The notes: generated from the letters alone by a model not told the origin. 9,019 nucleotides of DNA from Chloroflexota bacterium (GCA_024643825.1 JAHEME010000085.1:1-9019), one strand, 5' to 3'; shown: positions 1 through 6,046, counted from the first letter of the stretch. Program-made: numbers and translations.

Positions 1-2
1 TG

Positions 3-119
3 TTTGAAAGGGGGTATGACGGTCTGGAGATGAAGGGGGGCTATTTTGAGCGAGCGTTATGCCGGGGCACGCTGCGTGAGTGGTTGAAGATCGGCGAATA
101 TGGCCCGCGACCGAGGTGA
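3..119 (+). CDS. C-terminal end of an unrecognised protein (5' end outside window)
   Basis: Reading from base 3, the frame is open for 38 codons and ends in TGA at 117-119. The visible tail is rich in charged and aromatic residues, with GGYFERAL followed by LREWLKIGEYGPRPR. It looks like an ordinary folded C terminus rather than random sequence. The other two forward frames are interrupted early: TGA at 5-7 in one and at 31-33 in the other. No membrane segment or known motif is visible, and I do not recognise the family. A hairpin at 184-210 may end its transcript. The flanking sequence to the left would be needed to name it. Confidence 0.55.
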   Translation, partial: FERGYDGLEMKGGYFERALCRGTLREWLKIGEYGPRPR

Positions 120-183
120 TTTTGCCGGGAAAAATCTGAGTCAATGGAAAGGCCTGCCTCGAATAAAGTCCAAAAGAATCACA

Positions 184-210
184 AACCGTCGAAAGTCACA
201 TTCGGCGGTT
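184..210 (+). terminator. Hairpin in the 120-360 intergenic region, possible weak terminator
   Basis: Bases 184-193 (AACCGTCGAA) pair with 201-210 (TTCGGCGGTT) as a 10-bp stem containing one G-U wobble, around a 7-base loop. Only a mixed T-rich stretch (CTGGTTTCT) follows instead of a clean U tract, so this is a weak terminator at best. It lies about 65 bases after the stop of the upstream gene. The rest of 120-349 shows no coding sequence. Isolated TAGAAT (303-308) and TACGAT (314-319) boxes could serve as -10 elements for the next gene, but neither has a good -35 partner. Confidence 0.4.
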
Positions 211-360
211 CTGGTTTCTAGTGATTGGGAAAATTTCAGAGAGTTGAAGGTAGTCTAACTCTGTTTCTACGAAAATGACAAATAGTGCGCATGTGCAGCG
301 AATAGAATCCTGTTACGATGGATCATGTAGTTCGCATTCGTCCATTCTCAGGAGGCTATC

Positions 361-1197
361 ATGCAATTTGGTGTGTACCTGCCCAACTATGGAGAAGGGA
401 TCAGCGCACGCAGCCTGATGGAACTAGCCGCCATCGCAGAGCAGAACGGGTGGGATGGCTTCTTCTTATGGGATCACATTCTCGTGAGCAAGAACGCGGG
501 CCATCCTATGGTTGATCCGTGGGTAGCGCTGGCAGCAATGGCGACCGTGACGGAGCGCATCCGCTTGGGGACGACAGTGACTCCAGTGGCGCGCCGAAGG
601 CCGTGGAAGTTGGCGCGAGAAACGGTTACGCTCGATCATCTCTCCAACGGGAGGCTGATTCTCGCGGTGGGGCTGGGAGCGCCCACCAAAGCCGAGTTTG
701 CCTATTTCGGTGAAGAGACCGATCCACGCTTACGGGCGGAGCGCCTCGATGAAGGGCTGGATATTCTCGCCGGGTTGTGGTCAGGCAAGCCGTTCTCGTA
801 TGACGGGAAGCACTATCAAATTGATAAGATACGATTCCGACCTGCTGCCTACCAGACTCCACGCATCCCCGTGTGGGTGGGGGGATACTGGCCCAATCGT
901 GGCCCCTTGTGGCGTGCCGCGCGCTGGGATGGGTTTTTTTCGCTAAAACATGGGGGTTCCATGCAGCCAAAGGACATCAGGGACATTTGCGTCGTCCTTG
1001 AGTCGCAGCGAGGTACGGGCAGCCCCTACGACCTTGTGACGATGGGAAGGCTGGCGGAGCAGCCTCTGGAAGAACAGCGCAAGCGCATCCGCGCATGGGA
1101 AGAATCGGGTGTTACATGGTGGATGGAGAGCTTCTTTGCGGCTGGCGATGTGAATGACGTTACTAAGCGCCTTGAGGCTGGCCCCCCGGGGGCCTAA
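361..1197 (+). CDS. LLM class flavin-dependent oxidoreductase (luciferase-like monooxygenase)
   Basis: This is a 278-residue soluble protein of the bacterial luciferase-like (LLM) superfamily. These TIM-barrel enzymes use FMN or coenzyme F420 for monooxygenation or hydride transfer. Visible family hallmarks are the first strand MQFGVYLPNYGEG (1-13), the GWDGFFLWDH segment (30-39), TERIRLGTTVTPVARRRPW (64-82) leading into LARETVTLDHLSNGRL (84-99), GVGLGAP-like AVGLGAP (102-108), and the late strand PRIPVWVGGYWP (167-178). The length is slightly short for the family, but the C-terminal EAGPPGA matches the usual ending, so the gene looks complete. The start is fixed by AGGAGG at 350-355, 5 bases upstream. 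It is monocistronic, with a terminator just downstream. Substrate and cofactor choice cannot be read from the sequence; no partner flavin reductase or F420 biosynthesis gene is adjacent. Confidence 0.92.
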   Translation: MQFGVYLPNYGEGISARSLMELAAIAEQNGWDGFFLWDHILVSKNAGHPMVDPWVALAAMATVTERIRLGTTVTPVARRRPWKLARETVTLDHLSNGRLILAVGLGAPTKAEFAYFGEETDPRLRAERLDEGLDILAGLWSGKPFSYDGKHYQIDKIRFRPAAYQTPRIPVWVGGYWPNRGPLWRAARWDGFFSLKHGGSMQPKDIRDICVVLESQRGTGSPYDLVTMGRLAEQPLEEQRKRIRAWEESGVTWWMESFFAAGDVNDVTKRLEAGPPGA

Positions 1198-1218
1198 TCT
1201 GAGGAGTACACATATGAT

Positions 1219-1260
1219 AGCCCCCTTCTTACCGAGCGCAGGAAGGGGGCTGTTGGTTTT
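1219..1260 (+). terminator. Intrinsic terminator after the LLM oxidoreductase gene
   Basis: AGCCCCCTTC (1219-1228) pairs perfectly with GAAGGGGGCT (1242-1251) across a 13-base loop. It is followed by GTTGGTTTT (1252-1260). The T tract is interrupted but lies on the + side, so it serves the LLM gene. In the opposite direction the stem is followed by ATCATATGTG, so it is a poor terminator for the convergent regulator gene. Confidence 0.65.
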
Positions 1261-1271
1261 CCAGAAGCAGG

Positions 1272-1688
1272 TTACTTCTGCTGTTCTAGCCCGTCGCAGT
1301 AGACGTTGATCGCCTGGCGGAAGAACTCCGGGAGATCAGGGTGAAACTTGATGTAGTTCGCCGCGAAGCGCGGGTCGTCTACATACATCTGCCCCAGCCC
1401 GCGCAGCGTATCGATGCTCGGCTCGTAGAAGTAGCGTAGATGCTCGTGCCAGCGCGCGACCTGCGCCTGAACTTCGGGGCTGTCGCGCCCCTTCTCCATC
1501 ACAGCCGCCAGCGCAGCGGTGTTATCACGGCCTTCCTGCATGATCTGCTGCTGCTTCTGCTTGCTGTAGCTGTTCCAGCGTTTGTGCGATTGATCGACCG
1601 TCTGCGGGTCCCATCGTTCACGGGCTTCTTTGGCGTACTCCGCCTGCTGCTCTTCCGAAAATCCTTCAAACAGTTCGTCGCTGCCCAT
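1272..1688 (-). other. Possible internal translation start giving a free TipAS-like domain
   Basis: In frame with the MerR gene, codon 140 is ATG (1686-1688). It is preceded by GGAAGGGG (complement of 1697-1704) with an 8-base spacer. Translation from here would give a 138-residue protein holding just the ligand-binding domain, close to the 144 residues of TipAS. TipAS is made by the same internal-start trick from the S. lividans tipA gene. The domain boundary and Shine-Dalgarno match are visible; that ribosomes use this site is inference. Confidence 0.45.
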
Positions 1689-2105
1689 GGTAACTGCCCC
1701 TTCCACGTGATAAATGGTTTTCTCGATGGTGTTGATGAGATGAATGAGGCGCATTACACGCGCTTCCAGCGCCCGGCGGTGCACCGTCAGCACATGCACG
1801 ATGTCGAAATCGGGGCCGTCAAGGATTGGCCCGATCTCGTTGAGGCGGAATCCGAGTTCTCGAAAGAAGAGAATCTGCTGGAGTCGCAGCAGAGCTTCTT
1901 CCCCGTAATAGCGATAGCTGTTCTCACCCAACGAGGTCGGCTCAAGAAGCCCAATCTGATCATAGTAGTGCAGGGTGCGAACCGTTATGCCTGCCAGATC
2001 AGCAAGCTGTTTGACCGTCAATCGTTCGGAGAATTCGCTGCGCTCCGTTTCGATAGATACGCCAGCGGCGGCGGCTGCCACCCGAAATGCATCGTCATGT
2101 CTCAT
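1272..2105 (-). CDS. MerR-family transcriptional regulator with TipAS ligand-binding domain (TipAL-like)
   Basis: A 277-residue regulator. An N-terminal MerR winged helix-turn-helix spans about 28-96 (LTVKQLADLAGITVRTLHYY at 29-48, then IGLLEP and a YRYYGEEALLRLQQI helix). A long dimerisation helix follows at about 100-131. A C-terminal TipAS-type domain covers about 145-275 and ends in the family signature DPRFAANYIKFHPDLPEFFR. TipAS domains bind hydrophobic peptide-like drugs (thiopeptides in Streptomyces TipAL), and the holoprotein activates promoters with long spacers. The only cysteine is C270; whether it corresponds to the drug-reactive TipAL cysteine is not established here. The start is set by AGGAGG (2114-2119), 8 bases upstream, which leaves an unusual 27-residue extension before the HTH. 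The promoter has MerR-type geometry, suggesting autoregulation. The divergent exported-protein gene (2390) is a possible target. Confidence 0.93.
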   Translation of the reverse strand: MRHDDAFRVAAAAAGVSIETERSEFSERLTVKQLADLAGITVRTLHYYDQIGLLEPTSLGENSYRYYGEEALLRLQQILFFRELGFRLNEIGPILDGPDFDIVHVLTVHRRALEARVMRLIHLINTIEKTIYHVEGAVTMGSDELFEGFSEEQQAEYAKEARERWDPQTVDQSHKRWNSYSKQKQQQIMQEGRDNTAALAAVMEKGRDSPEVQAQVARWHEHLRYFYEPSIDTLRGLGQMYVDDPRFAANYIKFHPDLPEFFRQAINVYCDGLEQQK

Positions 2106-2128
2106 TGTGTTATCCTCCTATCATAAAG

Positions 2129-2159
2129 AGGATACACTATGACGCAGCGTAAGAGTCAA
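2129..2159 (-). promoter_or_regulatory. MerR-type promoter with long spacer and operator dyad, driving the TipAL-like gene
   Basis: On the minus strand, TTGACT (-35, complement of 2154-2159) and TATCCT (-10, complement of 2129-2134) are separated by exactly 19 bp, the hallmark over-long spacer of MerR-controlled promoters. A 21-bp dyad at 2136-2156, centred on 2146, has 8 of 10 complementary positions with ACGC/GCGT at its core. It lies within that spacer and over the inner half of the -35 box. The expected start point is near 2122, leaving a leader of roughly 17 bases that holds the AGGAGG site. This geometry predicts autoregulation. Confidence 0.72.
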
Positions 2160-2210
2160 GAGGGAGTTTTGGGCATAAAATGCCGGTAGAAACCGAACTC
2201 AAACAGATTC

Positions 2211-2240
2211 TTTACAAATCCTTCACGATACTGTTATGGT
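2211..2240 (+). promoter_or_regulatory. Candidate promoter for the exported-protein gene
   Basis: TTTACA (2211-2216) is followed after 18 bp by TATGGT (2235-2240), which is preceded by a TGn extended -10 motif (2232-2234). Transcription would start near 2247 and produce a leader of about 140 bases. Two perfect TATAAT hexamers lie farther down (2281-2286 and 2347-2352), but neither has a recognisable -35 at 16-18 bp. The true start is therefore uncertain. Confidence 0.4.
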
Positions 2241-2254
2241 TTTGCATCGTTGAG

Positions 2255-2357
2255 GATGCGCCACGCATCAAATAATCCTATATAATAGAGGGCAATGGCG
2301 ATGTTATCTGGGAATCGATTTCGCGGTTCGATCCTAGCAGTACCTCTATAATTTTTT
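2255..2357 (+). promoter_or_regulatory. Structured leader with terminator-like element before the exported-protein gene
   Basis: Three pairings can be drawn. GATGCG (2255-2260) pairs with CGCATC (2264-2269). An inner hairpin pairs 2311-2318 with 2328-2334, with one bulged A. An outer 7-bp stem pairs ATAGAGG (2285-2291) with CCTCTAT (2343-2349) and is followed almost at once by six T residues (2352-2357). A closed stem plus U tract, 30 bases before the start codon, resembles an attenuator or riboswitch expression platform. No known riboswitch class is recognised. Two TATAAT boxes overlap the outer arms, so these could instead be DNA-level promoter repeats. Confidence 0.3.
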
Positions 2358-2389
2358 GGGGATGAAATTGTTCTCTTATAGGAGACGTT

Positions 2390-3202
2390 ATGAAAAACAG
2401 CAGCAGCCTGACTCGTGTATTTGCGATACCGGTAGCAGTCTTGCTCACTGTCGTAGCCGTAATCCTCGGCTTCCTGGCATTGCCCGCTTATGCGGCTCCA
2501 ACCAGCGCGCCTGCCTCCTGCGTAGGGCATCGCAGCATTGAGAACTTCAACAGCGCTTCCCAGCTAGGGGCGCAGGGGTTCTTCTTCCAGATGTTCTCCA
2601 GCGGCACGTACGGGTTCAACGATCACGTGCTGTCGCTTGATCTGGGAACCACCGCCACAGCCGATTACGCCGCCAGCCGCATCAGCGAGATTGACACGGT
2701 TAACCTGCCGCCCGAATACTGGACAAAGTGCTGGCAGCCCACCAATTCTAAGGATGTCGTCGTCGAGTACACCATCCGCTTCGATCAGGCCGCTACTCCG
2801 GGGCTGACGGAAAACGCCATGCTATGGAATGCGGGGCTGGCAACGGGCGCACCCCTGACCGCCTTCGGCGTGACCCGCACCCCTTCCTTCGGTGGTGCCT
2901 ATTTTGCGATTGTGGTGCAGGACTTCAACTACTCAAGCGGTCTCATCTCGATGGAACCCATCTTTGTGGACCCGACCCAGTGGCACACCATTCGTGTGAC
3001 GCTCTCGCAGACGAATGCCAAGATCGAAATCGCCCAGAATGGACCGTTCTCAGTGGTGCTGGATCAGGCGCTGCTGTATGCGCCAGCCCCCACCGGGTTT
3101 GAGTTCAGCGTGGATAACGAGGCGTTCCCCGGGTACTACGTTCCGGTGCAGGTTCCTGATGGGATGGATGTATCCAGCTTTGAGGTACAACTCAGCCACT
3201 AG
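2390..3202 (+). CDS. Exported protein with a concanavalin-like (LamG-type) beta-sandwich domain
   Basis: A 270-residue secreted protein of unassigned function. Residues 1-35 form a Sec signal peptide: a basic N terminus (K2, R9), a hydrophobic core (about 11-31) and an AYA cleavage motif ending at A35. The mature part opens with IENFNSASQLGAQGFF (50-65), continues through beta-strand-rich sequence, and carries the PTQWHTIRVTLSQTNAKIEI segment. It ends with the pattern FSVDNEAFPGYY and a final DVSSFEVQL strand. This strand order resembles concanavalin-like carbohydrate-binding or laminin G domains; there are no obvious catalytic residues. Cysteines C44 and C114 could form a disulfide. There is no lipobox or C-terminal anchor, so the protein is probably released. 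The start is supported by AGGAG (2380-2384), 5 bases upstream. The gene is a single unit ending at a strong terminator. The membrane protein encoded at 8155-9019 has a similar domain. Confidence 0.75.
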   Translation: MKNSSSLTRVFAIPVAVLLTVVAVILGFLALPAYAAPTSAPASCVGHRSIENFNSASQLGAQGFFFQMFSSGTYGFNDHVLSLDLGTTATADYAASRISEIDTVNLPPEYWTKCWQPTNSKDVVVEYTIRFDQAATPGLTENAMLWNAGLATGAPLTAFGVTRTPSFGGAYFAIVVQDFNYSSGLISMEPIFVDPTQWHTIRVTLSQTNAKIEIAQNGPFSVVLDQALLYAPAPTGFEFSVDNEAFPGYYVPVQVPDGMDVSSFEVQLSH

Positions 3203-3218
3203 TAACAGAAGTCTGTTA
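3203..3218. repeat. Short inverted repeat directly after the exported-protein stop codon
   Basis: TAACAGA (3203-3209) and TCTGTTA (3212-3218) are perfect inverted copies separated by two bases, beginning at the base after the TAG stop. As RNA it could fold with a four-base loop just before the terminator hairpin. As DNA it is a 16-bp dyad. Function unknown. Confidence 0.45.
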
Positions 3219-3222
3219 AGGG

Positions 3223-3248
3223 GCCGCCCGATGGGGCGGCTTTTTTTT
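3223..3248 (+). terminator. Strong intrinsic terminator after the exported-protein gene
   Basis: GCCGCCC (3223-3229) and GGGCGGC (3234-3240) form a perfect 7-bp GC-only stem with a GATG loop, followed by eight T residues (3241-3248). It separates this gene from the permease gene, so the two are probably transcribed independently. Confidence 0.92.
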
Positions 3249-3274
3249 GCTCCGTGTCGTGTCACGAATTGATA

Positions 3275-3387
3275 ACAGGAATGGTTTCCAGCGAGGCACG
3301 CGATATACTCTCGCTGTCACAGGTAGAAACTTACTGGTGTTTGAAGAAATCAGGGAGCCTTCGTCACTCCCTTCCAATCATTCCTGT
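3275..3387. repeat. Inverted repeat pair and 5' hairpin ahead of the permease gene
   Basis: ACAGGAATG (3275-3283) and CATTCCTGT (3379-3387) are perfect 9-bp inverted copies 113 bp apart end to end. Between them AGGGAG (3352-3357) and CTCCCT (3367-3372) form a 6-bp hairpin with a 9-base loop. A TATACT box (3304-3309) lies inside and may be the permease -10, but its -35 is poor. The right arm ends just before the GAGG Shine-Dalgarno site (3390-3393). No target-site duplication or other sign of a mobile element was seen. Confidence 0.35.
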
Positions 3388-3400
3388 ATGAGGCAGTAGT

Positions 3401-5875
3401 ATGAAGCTAGACCCTCGCTGGCAGAAGGTCGTGCGCGACCTATGGGCCAACAAACCTCGCACGATTCTGGTCGTGGTAGCAATAGCCGTCGGCGTGTTTG
3501 CCTTCGGCAGCATGTTCGCCACCCGTACGATCCTTCTGGATAACATGGCTGCCGGAGTCCGCGCCACGAATCAGGCGACGCTGACTCTTTCGATGTTAGA
3601 ACCGTTCAACGACGGGCTGGTACGGACGGTTCGTACCTTCCCCTATGTCAAGGAAGTCGAAGCACGGAGCGAACCGTATGTGCAGGTATGGACGGGCAAA
3701 GCATGGAGCCAACTCACGCTGATCTCGGTGGATGACTTCCAGACGATGGACATCAACCGGATCACGCTGGAAGACGGTAGCTACGACTTACAACGTCGTC
3801 AGATACTGGTGGAACGCTCCTCGCTGCCGCTGTTAGAAGGCGCAGCGATTGGCAGCGAGTTAACGGTTGAACTTCCCGATAACAGTCACAAGCAGCTTCA
3901 GGTCGCCGGGGTTGTCCATGACTTCACCGCAATCCCGGCGAGTCAGGCTCCTTTGTTCACGGCCTATGCCACGCTCGACACAGTGCGCTCGCTGGGCCTT
4001 ACCGACGGCTATGACGTGTTGGAGATCATCACCGACTCCGATCTGACGACGCAGGCCCAGTTGGAAGTCGCCGCCGACGCCATCACCACGTCGCTCGACC
4101 GCTATGGGTATGTGGTGCTGGATACCACGATCACGGTTCCGGGCAAACACTGGGCCTCTGATTTCGTCAGCGGGCTGGTGCTGGTGCTGGCGGTGCTGGG
4201 CACGATGGCGCTGGCCCTCTCCGGCTTTCTGGTGGTGAACACCATCATGGCGTTGATGACCCAGCAGAAGCGGCAGATCGGCATGATGAAGGCAATCGGG
4301 GCGCGAGGCCGCGATGTCATGGGCATCTATCTGGCGATGTCGGGTTCGTTCGGCGTGCTTTCTCTGCTGGTGGCGCTGCCGCTGGGGGTGGGCCTCTCGC
4401 TGGTGACGACCAATGTCCTTGCCCACTGGCTCAACATTAATGTAGACAGTTTTGATTTTCCCGTCTGGGTATTCGCCATACAGATCAGCATTGCGATCCT
4501 CATCCCGCTGATCTCCGCGCTGATCCCGGTGCTGAGTGGGATGCAAACCACCGTGCGCGAAGCCATCTCTGATTACGGGATCACCGAGACCAGCGGCAAC
4601 TTCATCAGCAACCTGATCGGCAGAATCCAGGGCTTGCCGCGCCCGCTGCTGCTTTCGCTGCGGAATACGTTCCGCCGCACCGGGCGGCTGGCGTTGACGC
4701 TGCTCACCCTGACCATTGCGGGCGCGATCTTCATCAGCATCATCAACACGCGCAATTCGCTGCTGGGGCAGTTTGACAAGTTCCTGGCGATCTTTGGCTA
4801 CGATATTCAGGTCTCACTGACGCAGCCGCAGTACATCACTCGCCTGCAGCGCGAAGGGCTGCGCGTGGATGGCGTGCAGCGTGTGGAAGGATGGAGCGGC
4901 ATCAACGGTACAATCATTCGCCCTGATAACGTGGTTGCGCCTGCGATCAACGCAGATCGGGGTGGACCGCCCGGCGGAGGGCCGCCGCGCAACCAGCGGA
5001 TCACCAGCGGAGCCAGGAATGCTGAAGAGGGTACGGTCGTGGTGATCCTCGCGCCGCCTATCGATTCGGCCTTCATCACGCCGGATATCGCTGACGGGCG
5101 CTGGCTAGAAGACGGCGATACCAACTCTATTGTCCTCAGCACCGAGGTACTCAAGACCGAGCCATACATCAAGGTCGGGGATACGATCCACATGGACTTC
5201 GGCGATCTTAAACGTCCGATGAAAGTGGTCGGTTTCATTAATGTGATTGGCATCCCGCTCGGCTATGCGCCGATTGATTACGTCACCCGCCTCACCGGGA
5301 CGGCGGGCCTCTCGTCCATCGCCATGATCGGCACGGGGAATACAAGCGTGGATCAGCAGCAGACCATCGCTCGCAACCTCGAGGAACACTATCAGGACAT
5401 CGGCATCGGAGTGACACAGACCAATACGCTGGCGGCGATCCTGGGGACGATTGCCGGGCAGATCGACTTCCTGATTTATGTCATCCTGGGGATGGCGGGT
5501 TTGCTTGGCGCAGTGGGTGGATTAGGTCTGGCTTCGACCATGAGCCTCAACGTGTTGGAGCGCACGCGCGAGATCGGGGTGATGCGCTCGATTGGCGCGT
5601 CGAATGGCAGCGTGCGCAGCATCTTCCTCGTCGAAGGGCTGATCATCGGCGTCATAAGCTGCGTGCTGGCTTCGATCCTGAGCATACCTATCAGCTACAT
5701 TCTGGGGTCGGCGCTGGGGAACGTGTTCTTCCAGCAGCCGCTTGCGCTGGTGCTGAAACCGGAAAGCTTTATCATCTGGTTTGTGATCGCGCTGGCGATT
5801 GCGTCAGTCGCCAGCCTGCTGCCCGCCAACCGCGCGGCGCAGATCAGCGTGCGGGAGTCGATCAGCTACGAGTAG
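3401..5875 (+). CDS. ABC transporter permease of the FtsX/MacB-like superfamily
   Basis: An 824-residue inner-membrane protein with two tandem FtsX modules. TM1 (about 21-41) follows a cationic, amphipathic N terminus and leads into a large MacB-type extracytoplasmic domain (about 45-245). TM2-TM4 (about 255-282, 308-335, 355-378) form the first FtsX domain, with the ATPase-coupling motif KRQIGMMKAIGARGRDV (290-306) and the closing ALIPVLSGMQTTVREAIS. TM5 (about 428-448), a second extracytoplasmic domain, and TM6-TM8 (about 688-712, 740-768, 785-808) repeat the pattern with TREIGVMRSIGASNGSVRS and SLLPANRAAQISVRESIS. Family members serve lipoprotein or lipid export, or transmit force across the membrane; no substrate can be named. 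A Gly/Pro-rich stretch at 521-530 interrupts the second external domain. The start has GAGG 7 bases upstream. Unusually, no ATP-binding subunit is encoded on either side within the window. Confidence 0.93.
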   Translation: MKLDPRWQKVVRDLWANKPRTILVVVAIAVGVFAFGSMFATRTILLDNMAAGVRATNQATLTLSMLEPFNDGLVRTVRTFPYVKEVEARSEPYVQVWTGKAWSQLTLISVDDFQTMDINRITLEDGSYDLQRRQILVERSSLPLLEGAAIGSELTVELPDNSHKQLQVAGVVHDFTAIPASQAPLFTAYATLDTVRSLGLTDGYDVLEIITDSDLTTQAQLEVAADAITTSLDRYGYVVLDTTITVPGKHWASDFVSGLVLVLAVLGTMALALSGFLVVNTIMALMTQQKRQIGMMKAIGARGRDVMGIYLAMSGSFGVLSLLVALPLGVGLSLVTTNVLAHWLNINVDSFDFPVWVFAIQISIAILIPLISALIPVLSGMQTTVREAISDYGITETSGNFISNLIGRIQGLPRPLLLSLRNTFRRTGRLALTLLTLTIAGAIFISIINTRNSLLGQFDKFLAIFGYDIQVSLTQPQYITRLQREGLRVDGVQRVEGWSGINGTIIRPDNVVAPAINADRGGPPGGGPPRNQRITSGARNAEEGTVVVILAPPIDSAFITPDIADGRWLEDGDTNSIVLSTEVLKTEPYIKVGDTIHMDFGDLKRPMKVVGFINVIGIPLGYAPIDYVTRLTGTAGLSSIAMIGTGNTSVDQQQTIARNLEEHYQDIGIGVTQTNTLAAILGTIAGQIDFLIYVILGMAGLLGAVGGLGLASTMSLNVLERTREIGVMRSIGASNGSVRSIFLVEGLIIGVISCVLASILSIPISYILGSALGNVFFQQPLALVLKPESFIIWFVIALAIASVASLLPANRAAQISVRESISYE

Positions 5876-5894
5876 CCCCTCTCCTCTGACCTCT

Positions 5895-5935
5895 ATCCCC
5901 CTGACCGTCAGCTCGACGGCAGGGGGATTTTGTTT
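5895..5935 (+). terminator. Intrinsic terminator after the permease gene
   Basis: ATCCCCCT (5895-5902) pairs with AGGGGGAT (5921-5928). After a small internal bulge, CCGTC (5905-5909) pairs with GACGG (5915-5919) around a 5-base loop. TTTTGTTT follows. The stem is long and GC-rich and begins 19 bases after the stop codon. Confidence 0.88.
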
Positions 5936-5953
5936 ACCTCTGCTCGAATTGCG

Positions 5954-5982
5954 TTGACATCCACCCCCGCCACCCCGATAAT
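5954..5982 (+). promoter_or_regulatory. Near-consensus housekeeping promoter for the 6047 gene
   Basis: A perfect TTGACA (5954-5959) and GATAAT (5977-5982, five of six consensus bases) are separated by 17 bp. This is the best sigma-70-type promoter in the window. Transcription should start near 5989, giving a leader of about 58 bases that includes the GAGGAG ribosome site. It lies right after the permease terminator, confirming a new transcription unit. Confidence 0.8.
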
Positions 5983-6046
5983 GGGTTGAGATGTGCTTAC
6001 GCATTACTAAAAACTCATCACCCATCACTACCATGAGGAGAGACCC

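Noticed and set aside
318..515. 65-codon ORF overlapping the LLM gene start
   Set aside because: Out of frame with the LLM gene, no ribosome site, arginine/serine-rich shadow translation.
626..970. 114-codon minus-strand ORF inside the LLM oxidoreductase gene
   Set aside because: Antisense to a well-supported enzyme, with a low-complexity Arg/Thr/Pro composition and no ribosome site.
1214..1309. 31-codon ORF with GAGGAG 7 bases upstream, starting right after the LLM gene
   Set aside because: The good-looking ribosome site is tempting, but the ORF runs through the terminator stem and into the antisense of the regulator gene, and the peptide has no membrane or other recognisable character.
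1440..2126. 228-codon + strand ORF opposite the MerR gene
   Set aside because: It lies antisense to a clearly recognisable MerR/TipAS protein and shows no ribosome site or protein-like motif; it is a shadow of the real gene.
2285..2350. tRNA-like pattern: GGTTCGATCC T-loop-like motif inside a 7-bp closing stem with an A discriminator
   Set aside because: The T-arm would not abut the 3' acceptor strand, its stem does not pair, the total length of about 66 bases is too short, and no D or anticodon arm can be drawn.
3860..4546. 228-codon minus-strand ORF inside the permease gene
   Set aside because: The translation is dominated by His, Arg, Gln and Asp, typical of an antisense frame of a GC-rich membrane-protein gene; no start signal.
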